Positions 6,728-12,424 of a stretch of DNA of 12,424 nucleotides are shown here, piece by piece. The position numbers and the translations under genes were made by a program. This stretch comes from JBGPJM01 sp041485385 (GTDB lineage: Bacteria; Planctomycetota; Phycisphaerae; Phycisphaerales; UBA1924). Where the stretch lies: contig JBGPJM010000149.1 in the NCBI GenBank assembly GCA_041485385.1, forward strand, positions 1-12,424. Direction: 5' to 3'. Positions within the stretch are counted from its first letter, which is position 1. The number at the start of each line of letters is the position of its first letter. Under the pieces are notes generated by a model. It was not told the origin of the DNA, did no database searches, and was given only the letters and a program-made list of their open reading frames with translations.

Positions 6728-6804
6728 GCTCTGTCTGACGAATGTTTTCAGCGCTCGACGCCCGACCCACGCCGCGCACGCGGGTGCGCGTCGCGCATGA
6801 ACTG

Positions 6805-6837
6805 AGCGGGCCCGCCCGAGAATCGGGCGAGCCCGCT
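6805..6837. terminator. Long hairpin between convergent genes
   Basis: Fifteen-base arms, 6805-6819 and 6823-6837, surround a GAA loop, with a single C/A mismatch when read on the plus strand. On the minus strand that position becomes a G-U pair, so the RNA hairpin is complete. It lies between the ends of the deaminase (+) and the MshEN-like gene (-). No T-run follows on either side, so it may be a Rho-assisted or RNA-end-defining structure rather than a classical terminator. The rest of 6728-6965 shows nothing further. Confidence 0.5.
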
Positions 6838-6965
6838 TCAAATGGCCGCGGCGCCTGGCCGGCGGCCCTCACCTTGGGCAAGAGCCGCCGTTGACCGGAC
6901 ACGCATGCGCCGCCGCCGGCTCCTGCGCCGCGCCCGCGTGGATGCTCGCGGGCGGCGCCTCATCG

Positions 6966-7451
6966 TCATTTCCGACCGGCCGGCGGGAGCGGCCCGGCGA
7001 TCATCTCCCGCGTCATGCCGTCCATCGGGTAGTGCCTCATCAGCGCCTCCCCGAGGTTCAGCGGCTTGGCCAGAACGAAGTAGCACGTGCATGCGTAGTG
7101 CCGGCTAGCGAAGTTCACCGCCCGCACCAGGCTGTCCTGCGTCGTACAGACCGTCAGCGTGTCTCCCTCCTGCGACAGCGGCAGCACGCGGAACTGCCAG
7201 GCCTGGCGCCGGTTGATCGTCCCCAGCACCGCCGGGTCCGGCGGCTCGATCGTCGGGTCCACCCATTCCGCCAGCTGCGCGAACTGATCCGACCAGGCCT
7301 TCTCCACCGCCCGGGCGCTCACGCCGAACAACTCCTCGGCAAGGTCGCCGAACGGTCGTCCGCTGCTGCGCTGCCGGTCCAGGACCGCCTCGCATTGCTC
7401 ACGCGTGATCACGCCCTGTTCAACCAGCAAGTGTCCGATAGGTACCGACAT
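6966..7451 (-). CDS. Stand-alone MshEN / GspE-PilB N-terminal-like protein
   Basis: A 161-residue protein. The ATG at 7451 is preceded by GGAGG with 7 bases spacing; the frame stays open to 7880 but the added residues look non-coding. Residues 5-27 (IGHLLVEQGVITREQ... ending LDRQ) and 34-56 (FGDLAEELFGVSARAVEKAW... ending DQ) are two tandem copies of the MshEN-type motif (R-L-G-x-x-L-V-x-x-G-x-x-x-x-x-x-L-x-x-x-L-x-x-Q). The second half (QFRVLPLSQEGDTLTV... AKPLNLGEALMRHY) matches the following alpha/beta part of GspE/PilB N-domains. That domain sits before the ATPase of type II secretion and type IV pilus motors, and in MshE binds cyclic di-GMP. No Walker A/B ATPase follows here. In both motifs Pro replaces the Arg-Leu position (VPIG, RPFG), so canonical nucleotide binding is doubtful. 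It is likely a cytoplasmic adaptor or regulator. Confidence 0.8.
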   Translation of the reverse strand: MSVPIGHLLVEQGVITREQCEAVLDRQRSSGRPFGDLAEELFGVSARAVEKAWSDQFAQLAEWVDPTIEPPDPAVLGTINRRQAWQFRVLPLSQEGDTLTVCTTQDSLVRAVNFASRHYACTCYFVLAKPLNLGEALMRHYPMDGMTREMIAGPLPPAGRK

Positions 7452-7907
7452 GCAATCGCCTCCAACAAACGGCTTATCCCGGGGCGCTCGCGCCGGGCTC
7501 CTGTTACCGCTCACCCCGGCGGCCCGTCGCTTCTTCAACGGCGGCCCCTTCCTGCCTCGCTCGTCCCCCGCTCCCCGTGCCTGCATCGGCCCCCTCCGGA
7601 CGCGGGGCGCGGGTGGCAGTCCGGCGGCGGTCGATTTGCACGCCCCGGTGATGCGCACGCGGCCTGCGGCGACTGCGCGCTCCAGCGCGCCCGCTCCAGC
7701 CGTTCCGGCTGGCCCGCGTGTGTTGATGATGCAGATCAGTCGACGCCCGACGCGCATGCACGCCGCGCGGGCACGCACCCCGTCCGGTAAGGCCGCTCCG
7801 TGCCCGCCGGCCGCGCGGGGCCATCGACGGACGGGCTTCCGCGGCGTGCCCACGACCCAGAACGCGCAGGCGCCGCGCAACGTCCGATCAGGCTGGTGTG
7901 TCGGGAC
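7452..7907. other. 456-base stretch with no supportable gene
   Basis: This lies between the start of the MshEN-like gene and the end of clpS, both minus strand. Open frames exist on both strands, but their products are runs of Arg, Ala, Gly and Pro without any family likeness, ribosome site or plausible start. The part next to 7452 holds the ribosome site of the MshEN-like gene and presumably its promoter, which I cannot place. No RNA gene or repeat was recognised. Confidence 0.5.
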
Positions 7908-8252
7908 CTAGGCCCCCGGCTCGATCGTCACCCGCAACCCCCTGCTCCGGAACTGCTCCTGGTACAGTTCGGCCCGCTCCTTGTGCGTCCTCCGGACCAG
8001 GGCCACTCCGTGCACGTGTGCGCGCATCATCACCGCGCCGGCCCGACGATCGTCCAGCGCCGCCAGTTGCACCAGCGTGAGCACGACGTACCCCATCGAA
8101 TGGATGTCATCGTCGTGCAGCAATACCCGATAGGGGGGGAGCTGCCTAGCCGCCGGCGGCGAAACCGCCGGATGCGTGCCCGGAATGGAGGTGGGGCTCG
8201 GCAGCGTTCCGGTGGTCGAGCCCTTCGAACTGGCGTCTTGATCCTGACCCAT
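7908..8252 (-). CDS. clpS: ATP-dependent Clp protease adaptor ClpS
   Basis: The 114-residue protein has a ~38-residue low-complexity N-terminal extension (the flexible tail that enters ClpA/ClpC) followed by the ClpS core: YRVLLHDDDIHSMGYVV (41-57), MMRAH (75-79) and a C-terminal strand LRVTIEPG. ClpS delivers proteins with bulky hydrophobic N-terminal residues to the Clp protease (N-end rule). By alignment from memory, Met53, Met75 and His79 correspond to E. coli Met40, Met62 and His66 of the N-degron pocket, while E. coli Asn34 is Asp47 here. Planctomycete ClpS proteins, as I recall them, often carry Asp there. The start at 8252 has GAGG (complement of 8260-8263) 7 bases upstream. No clpA or clpC lies in the window. 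It is divergent from the FHA gene. Confidence 0.92.
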   Translation of the reverse strand: MGQDQDASSKGSTTGTLPSPTSIPGTHPAVSPPAARQLPPYRVLLHDDDIHSMGYVVLTLVQLAALDDRRAGAVMMRAHVHGVALVRRTHKERAELYQEQFRSRGLRVTIEPGA

Positions 8253-8559
8253 CGCAGAGCCTCATTTGACGGTCCCGCCCATGCAGAATCGAGGCTTCCC
8301 TTGGGCGGGTATCAAGCCCGGTCTTTGTACCTGATCGGCCTCCTCGTCGCAAGCCCTTTGCACACGGACAGCCACCGGCCTCCGTCCCGCGGCGGGCACG
8401 CCGCCGCGGTCCGGACGGCGGTTTTCATCGCCTGGCCGCTCCTTGCCCGATATCGCCAAGGCCACAGCGGTCCCGGCAAAGCCTTGTTTTCTCCATCCTG
8501 GTCGGGCATACTTGAGTGAACTCCGGGCGCTGGCAATGCCCCGCACGGAAGGAGCCACC
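8253..8559. other. Divergent intergenic region clpS / FHA gene
   Basis: A 307-base region. For the plus-strand gene there is a moderate promoter candidate: TTGTTT at 8484-8489, 17 bases, CATACT at 8507-8512. GGAAGGAG (8547-8554) is the ribosome site. On the clpS side an inverted repeat, CCCGCCCA (8274-8281) and TGGGCGGG (8302-8309) with a 20-base loop, would fall in the clpS leader; its role is unknown. Open frames here on either strand are not family-like. Confidence 0.4.
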
Positions 8560-8913
8560 ATGTTCGAGTTGACGATCTGCACCGCCGCGGGGGACGTGCT
8601 CCGTCGCTATGACCTCTCCCGCGTGGCCAGCAGCGGCAAGCGGATCCTCATCGGGCGTGCCGAGGACTGCGATATCCGCATCAAGAACGGCTCGGTTTCC
8701 CGCCATCATTGCTCGATCGAGGCCACCGACGACGACGAATGGATCGTTCGCGATCTGGGCTCGACCTGCGGCAGCTACGTGGGCGGCGAGCGGATCGGCG
8801 AGGTCGAGATCGAGCCGGGCCTGGCCATCACGATCGGGCCAGCCATCCTCCGCTTCGAGTCGGTGGCCGGACGCGTCGCCGCCGACCTCCAGAAGGAACT
8901 TGGCGAGGAGTAG
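8560..8913 (+). CDS. FHA-domain protein
   Basis: The 117-residue protein is essentially one forkhead-associated domain, a module that binds phosphothreonine peptides. It has a leading strand (2-20), then ILIGRAEDCDIRI (29-41) with the Gly32-Arg33 pair, SRHH (47-50), DLGSTCGSYVGG (65-76) and the closing strands LAITIGPAILRFE. A short charged helix ends it. Arg33, Ser47 and His50 are in place; the usual Asn of the S-x-N-G-T loop is Cys70 here. The ATG at 8560 follows GGAAGGAG with 5 bases spacing and starts exactly at the first strand. It is cytoplasmic, with no fused effector domain. It probably acts with a Ser/Thr kinase encoded elsewhere, which is inference; none is nearby. Confidence 0.9.
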   Translation: MFELTICTAAGDVLRRYDLSRVASSGKRILIGRAEDCDIRIKNGSVSRHHCSIEATDDDEWIVRDLGSTCGSYVGGERIGEVEIEPGLAITIGPAILRFESVAGRVAADLQKELGEE

Positions 8914-9172
8914 GTCGGGGCGGCGGCGGGCTCCGGCAGGCAGGACACTTGCGTGCCGAGTGCTTCCCAGGCCCCGGACCGAACGTTTCCCTGCATTGCA
9001 CCTGGACTTGGTGAGAGTCGGACGCTCGCGGCCGACGCGTTCAGGTCCTCTGCGTTCATCGAACGACGGCTTGCGCGACCGTCGGCCGTTGAAGAATCCC
9101 AAGAGTCGGATTGCGCCGCGCCCTTCGCCCCCGGCGATCCCGCATAGAGTTGCCGCTTTCACAGGGGCTCCC

Positions 9173-10084
9173 GTGAAGCACTTCCTCTCGATCCTCTCGA
9201 CCCCGACCGACCGGCTCCTGGCGATCCTCAACGGCGCCATCCGTCTCCGCAGCAACCCCGAGCCGATCCTGCGCGGGCGCACCCTCTGCTGCCTCTTCGA
9301 GAAGGCGAGCCTCCGCACGCGCGTCAGTTTCGAACAGGCCGCCGTGAAGCTGGGCGGGCACGCGCTCACGCTCTCGCAGTCCGAGGTCGGCATCGGCAAG
9401 CGCGAGACGCCCGAGGACATCGCCCGCGTCCTTTCGGGCATGGTCGATGCCATCATGGCCCGGGTCACGGCGCACAGCACGCTCGAGCGCATGGCCGCCG
9501 TCTCCTCCGTCCCGATCATCAACGGCCTCAGCGAGCTCTCGCACCCGGCCCAGGCCCTCGCCGACGCCCTGACGCTGATCGATGAGTTCTCCCCCGGCGA
9601 CCCGCGCGCCATCCGCGGGCGTACCGTCGCCTTTGTCGGCGATGGCAACAACGTCGCGCGCTCCCTCGCCGTCATCTGCGGCAAGCTGGGCGTGTGCTTC
9701 AACATCTGCTCTCCCCCCGGGTACGAGCTGGACGGCGCGTGGATCAAGAAGGTCACCGCCGCCGTCCCCGGCATGGCCCTTTGCGTCTGCGCCGACCCCG
9801 TCGAGGCCGTCCTCCACGCAGACGCCGTCTATTGCGACACCTTCGTCTCCATGGGCCAGGAGGACGAGCGCAACAAGCGGCTGAGCGCGTTCGCCAAGTA
9901 CCAGGTCAACGCCGAACTCGTCGAGCAGGCGCCCGAGCACGCGATCGTCCTGCACTGCCTCCCCGCCAGCCGCGGCGTCGAGATCACCGACGATGTCATG
10001 GAGGGCGCCCGCTCGCGGGTCTTCCCGCAGGCCCACAACCGCCTCTGGGCCCAGATGGGTCTGCTCGCCGAGCTGTTCGGCTGA
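9173..10084 (+). CDS. argF: Ornithine carbamoyltransferase
   Basis: The 303-residue enzyme transfers the carbamoyl group of carbamoyl phosphate to ornithine, giving citrulline (arginine biosynthesis, cytoplasm, normally a trimer). The GTG at 9173 gives the typical V-K-H-F-L-S opening; AGGGG just upstream is a modest ribosome site. The carbamoyl-phosphate loop is KASLRTR (44-50; SLRT in place of the common STRT), with His101 and HPAQ (124-127). The ornithine side has GDGNNVARS (156-164), the SMG loop (VSMGQE, 225-230) and HCLPA (261-265), and Arg290 lies in the final helix. The SMG and HCLP motifs separate it from aspartate carbamoyltransferase. Length is normal. No other arg gene is adjacent. 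The 259 bases upstream (8914-9172) show no clear promoter or operator. Confidence 0.95.
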   Translation: MKHFLSILSTPTDRLLAILNGAIRLRSNPEPILRGRTLCCLFEKASLRTRVSFEQAAVKLGGHALTLSQSEVGIGKRETPEDIARVLSGMVDAIMARVTAHSTLERMAAVSSVPIINGLSELSHPAQALADALTLIDEFSPGDPRAIRGRTVAFVGDGNNVARSLAVICGKLGVCFNICSPPGYELDGAWIKKVTAAVPGMALCVCADPVEAVLHADAVYCDTFVSMGQEDERNKRLSAFAKYQVNAELVEQAPEHAIVLHCLPASRGVEITDDVMEGARSRVFPQAHNRLWAQMGLLAELFG

Positions 10085-10088
10085 GCCG

Positions 10089-10108
10089 CCCCCCCGCCCC
10101 CCGCCCCC
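10089..10108. repeat. Interrupted C-tract / possible G-quadruplex (minus strand)
   Basis: Runs of 7, 6 and 5 C separated by single G occupy 10089-10108, directly after the argF stop. On the minus strand this reads as three long G-tracts with one-base loops, which could fold as a G-quadruplex by splitting a tract. It takes the place where a ribosome site for the gene at 10116 would be expected. Confidence 0.5.
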
Positions 10109-10115
10109 GCAACCG

Positions 10116-10577
10116 ATGCACGATCCCGACGACATCCCCCAGCGCGAGCCCGATCCGCGCCAGCTGCTGCTGATCGTCGTCGGCGCCCACCCGCGCGCCG
10201 AGCTCACCGATCGCCCCGTCGCCTACCGCCTCCGAGACCGCATGCTCGCCTGGCTCCAAGCACGCCCCGGGCACACGCTGGCGCCGCTGGTGGTCTCCGA
10301 CATCTGGTACCTCAACGACGACGAACTCCGCGCCCGCCCCACCGTCAGCATCGGCCCGCCGGCGATTAACGCGCTCACCGCCATGCTTGCCGGCAAGCTC
10401 CCCAGCGCCTTCGTCGTCGATGATGTCCTGATCGTCCAGCTCGACCCCGGCCTCGCCGAGCCCGTCGCCTGTTGCTGGGGCAACGATGCCGCCGGAACCC
10501 TGGCGGCCGCCGAGGCCTTCTGCCAGCGGTACCTCGACCAGTTCATGGACGCGGCAACACGCCAGGAGGGCCGATGA
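10116..10577 (+). CDS. Hypothetical protein, 153 residues
   Basis: Starts at ATG 10116, 31 bases after argF, without a recognisable Shine-Dalgarno site; the preceding bases are a C-tract. The product is soluble-looking. A strand LLLIVVGAHPRAEL (17-30) is followed by a helix, then LVVSDIWYLNDDEL (58-71), RPTVSIGPPAINALTAMLAGKL (74-95, a Rossmann-like strand-turn-helix with a GPP turn) and VACCWGNDAAGTLAAAEAFCQRYL (117-140). The alternation of strands and helices suggests a small alpha/beta domain. Codon and amino acid use are ordinary for the window, and the ordered motifs argue against a chance frame. I recognise no characterised family. Its position behind argF suggests co-transcription, but not a role in arginine synthesis. 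Confidence 0.75.
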   Translation: MHDPDDIPQREPDPRQLLLIVVGAHPRAELTDRPVAYRLRDRMLAWLQARPGHTLAPLVVSDIWYLNDDELRARPTVSIGPPAINALTAMLAGKLPSAFVVDDVLIVQLDPGLAEPVACCWGNDAAGTLAAAEAFCQRYLDQFMDAATRQEGR

Positions 10578-12011
10578 CTACTTCCCGACACAGAACGTCG
10601 CGAAGATCCGCCCGATTACGTCGTCGGGCGTCACTCGCCCCGTCAGCTCCCCCAGCAGGTCCATCGCCTCTCGGAGCGACCCGGCGACGAGCTCCGGCGA
10701 TTTCAGTGTCCGCGCTGTCTCAGATTCGCCGACCCGGCGTATCGCGTCCCCCAGCCGCTCGCGTGCCTGCGCGATCACCCGCCGGTGACGCGGCACCAGG
10801 AACCCCCCCTCCCCGCCCACATCACCGCCCCCGTTCCAGGCCGCGTCGGCGATCGCCTGCCTGAGCGATCCCAGATTCCACCCGTCCAGTGCACAGACCG
10901 GCAGCATCGCTGCGGCCCCGGCACCCCCAGCGCCACCGTCCGTCGCGGGCGGAAGGTCCGCCATCGTCCGCACCCGGATCACCGGCCGGGCCGTGCCGCC
11001 GTGCAGATCCAGCGTGAACCGTCCGGCCGGATCGCAGTGCACCACCACGTCAGCCGCGCCAACGGTCTCTGCCGCGAGCCGTTGTGCCCGGGCGTCGATC
11101 TCCCCTCGCTCTCCCGCGTCCGCATCGAGCCCGGCCAGGTCCACGAGCCGGACCCGGCCGGCCCCAAGGGCCTCGGGCCCCAGGTTCAGCTCCTCGGCCA
11201 GCACGTCCCGCGTCGTTCCGGCCAGCGGCGACACCACCGCCCGCCGGCGCCCAAGGAGCGCGTTGAAGAGCGTGCTCTTGCCCGCGTTGGGCCTCCCCGC
11301 CAGCACCACCGTCGGGAGCCGATCGGCGCGCTCCGACCCTCGGCGGGAGCCGACGTGGGATTCCAGCTCGTCCGCCAGCGCGCCCAGGCGCCGCGAGAGT
11401 GTCGCGGGCGCGATCGGCACCACATCCTCCTGGTCGGTGAAGTCGATCCCCGCCTCGACGAGCGCCAGCAGCGTCGACAGTTCATCGGACCACGCCCGGA
11501 ACTGTCTGCCGCTCTCCCCATCCAGCACCCGGCGCGCCGCGGCCAGCTCCGCCTCGGTCCGTGCCGCGATCGTCGCCGCCACGCCCTCGGCCTGAACCAG
11601 CGAAAGCTTGCCGCCGAAATAGGCCCGCGCCGAGAACTCTCCGGGCGTCGCCTCGCGCACCATCGGCAGAGACGTCAGCAGCGCGAGCACACGCTCGACC
11701 AGGGCCGGGTTGCCGGGCAGGAGCAGCTCCGCCGCGTGCTCGCCCGTGTACGAGCGGGGCGCCGGGTACACCAGCACCAGCATCGGCAGGCTCAAGGCCC
11801 CCGGCGTCAACCCCGAGGCCGCGGGCAGCCGCAGCCGCGCCGCCGCCACCGACGGCCGCCCGGGCATCGCCACGGCCGGCTCGAACGCCCCGGCGAGCAC
11901 CGCCGGCACCTGCGGGCCCGAAAGCCGCACGATGGCGCGCTCCGACCGCGCCCACCCCGAGGCCGCCGCGGCAATGGTGTCGCCCGTGTGCACGCCGAAT
12001 AGTAGAAACAC
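10578..12011 (-). CDS. mnmE: tRNA modification GTPase MnmE (TrmE)
   Basis: The 477-residue product fits MnmE, which with MnmG builds the 5-carboxymethylaminomethyl group on wobble uridine 34 of certain tRNAs. The N-terminal folate-binding domain has AIVRLSGP, SYTGEH (87-92) and GEFSARAYFGGKLSLVQAE (124-142). The inserted G domain has G1 GRPNAGKS (239-246), G2 GTTRD (265-269) and G3 DLAGLD (291-296). The C-terminus is the catalytic C-x-G-K (CVGK, 474-477). The G4 motif expected as NKxD reads TMAD (349-352), so the Lys is missing. The start shown is GTG 12011. A second GTG at 11993 (VHTGDTI) gives an N-terminus closer to other MnmE proteins. The gene lies 60 bases downstream of yidC on the same strand, and its stop codon abuts that of the convergent gene with no gap. 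Confidence 0.95.
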   Translation of the reverse strand: MFLLFGVHTGDTIAAAASGWARSERAIVRLSGPQVPAVLAGAFEPAVAMPGRPSVAAARLRLPAASGLTPGALSLPMLVLVYPAPRSYTGEHAAELLLPGNPALVERVLALLTSLPMVREATPGEFSARAYFGGKLSLVQAEGVAATIAARTEAELAAARRVLDGESGRQFRAWSDELSTLLALVEAGIDFTDQEDVVPIAPATLSRRLGALADELESHVGSRRGSERADRLPTVVLAGRPNAGKSTLFNALLGRRRAVVSPLAGTTRDVLAEELNLGPEALGAGRVRLVDLAGLDADAGERGEIDARAQRLAAETVGAADVVVHCDPAGRFTLDLHGGTARPVIRVRTMADLPPATDGGAGGAGAAAMLPVCALDGWNLGSLRQAIADAAWNGGGDVGGEGGFLVPRHRRVIAQARERLGDAIRRVGESETARTLKSPELVAGSLREAMDLLGELTGRVTPDDVIGRIFATFCVGK

Positions 12012-12071
12012 GCCGCCCAGCGCCCGGCCCGGTGATCCGCGAGGGCGGCGCGCGGCCTTTCAGCGCCTGGA

Positions 12072-12424
12072 CTACTTCACTTTCCTCTTCGCCTCCATCG
12101 CGCGCAACTTCTCCGCCATCTTCTGACGCTCCAGGACCTGTTCCTGGAAGCGCTGGAAGAACCCCGGCTTCTTCGGTCCCCCGTTGTCCTTCTTCTTCGG
12201 CGCCAGCAGATCGAGCTTGTCCACGTGCGAGCGGATGTAGCGCGATTCGAGGATGCCCAGGGACGAGTTGCAGAGGAAGTACAGCGCCAGGCCGCATGGC
12301 GCGTTGTACATCAGGAGCGGGAACATCCCGACCATCATCACCTTCATGATCTTCTTCTGCTGCTCCTGTTCGGGCGTCAGCGGAGTGGTCGAGGGGGGGG
12401 TCAGGTACTTCTGCTGGATGAAGA
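12072..12424 (-). CDS. yidC: Membrane protein insertase YidC, C-terminal part (5' beyond window)
   Basis: The last ~116 residues of a YidC/Oxa1-type insertase; the frame is open to the window edge. A linker rich in Thr/Pro/Glu/Gln (QQKYLTPPSTTPLT, then PEQEQQKKIMKV) leads to the final transmembrane hairpin. There MMVGMFPLLMYNAPCGLALYF is followed by LCNSSLGILESRYI, the strongly conserved end of the family fold. A basic cytoplasmic tail (APKKKD, KKPGFFQRF, EAKRKVK) finishes it, as expected for ribosome contact. YidC inserts and folds inner-membrane proteins, alone or with SecYEG. The stop is TAG at 12072-12074. Its position upstream of mnmE is typical of the yidC-mnmE region of many bacteria; a jag/khpB gene often found between them is absent here. 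Confidence 0.93.
   Translation of the reverse strand, partial: FIQQKYLTPPSTTPLTPEQEQQKKIMKVMMVGMFPLLMYNAPCGLALYFLCNSSLGILESRYIRSHVDKLDLLAPKKKDNGGPKKPGFFQRFQEQVLERQKMAEKLRAMEAKRKVK

Noticed and set aside
6724..6750. Possible insertion-sequence end (GGCTCTGTCTGACG after the deaminase stop)
   Set aside because: No matching inverted copy, transposase fragment or target duplication was found in the window.
7452..7880. N-terminal extension of the MshEN-like gene to 7880
   Set aside because: The added ~143 residues are Arg/Ala/Gly-rich without domain likeness, whereas the internal ATG at 7451 has GGAGG at proper spacing and starts right at the first motif.
8425..9774. 449-codon minus-strand frame opposite the FHA and argF genes
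   Set aside because: Both plus-strand genes are firmly identified by motifs; the antisense product has no recognisable domain.
1..12424. tRNA, rRNA, CRISPR array, toxin-antitoxin or defence system
   Set aside because: Reading both strands, I saw no cloverleaf with T-loop, no regularly spaced repeats, and no genes of these classes.

Overview
This is very GC-rich chromosomal DNA that most likely comes from a planctomycete of the class Phycisphaerae. The best evidence is two exported proteins that end in paired calcium-loop repeats of the type D-x-N-x-(S/D)-G-x-x-(N/D)-S-Q-D-F-F-D-F-L followed by a terminal Gly-Cys. From memory, this C-terminal module is called a 'GC-type dockerin' in that class. 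The housekeeping genes (argF, clpS, mnmE, yidC) are bacterial and vertically ordinary. I see no tRNA, rRNA, CRISPR array, phage gene or complete insertion sequence.

Layout. Positions 3-2725 form an envelope or secretome block: the 3' end of a dockerin-bearing protein, a short remnant of an amidohydrolase on the opposite strand, and a complete secreted dockerin-bearing protein. A class II glutamine amidotransferase follows (2867-3783), broken by a one-base frameshift near 3020. Next comes a small secreted protein (3955-4386). It has the clearest promoter in the window, with a perfect 9-bp palindrome inside it and a hairpin plus U-run in its leader. A hairpin at 4426-4454 separates it from a convergent class I/II aminotransferase (4497-5786, minus).

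Positions 5869-6727 hold a 99-residue conserved-looking hypothetical gene and a guanine-deaminase-like nucleobase deaminase, both plus strand. On the minus strand, 6966-7451 encodes a stand-alone MshEN/GspE N-terminal-like protein and 7908-8252 encodes ClpS. About 456 bases with no supportable gene lie between them. Divergent from clpS are an FHA-domain protein (8560-8913), then ornithine carbamoyltransferase argF (9173-10084) and a 153-residue hypothetical gene (10116-10577). The last of these abuts, with no gap, the convergent mnmE (10578-12011, minus). Upstream of mnmE on the same strand is the 3' end of yidC, which runs off the window; yidC-mnmE is a widespread bacterial neighbourhood.

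How the genes fit together. The genes are mostly single units of metabolism (argF, deaminase, aminotransferase), protein quality control (clpS), tRNA modification (mnmE) and membrane insertion (yidC). I do not see a multi-gene defence or biosynthetic system. The items most worth attention are the operator-like promoter with its leader hairpin, the dockerin-like Gly-Cys tail shared by two secreted proteins, the stand-alone MshEN-like protein that lacks the expected arginines, the degenerate G4 motif of MnmE, and two decayed genes.
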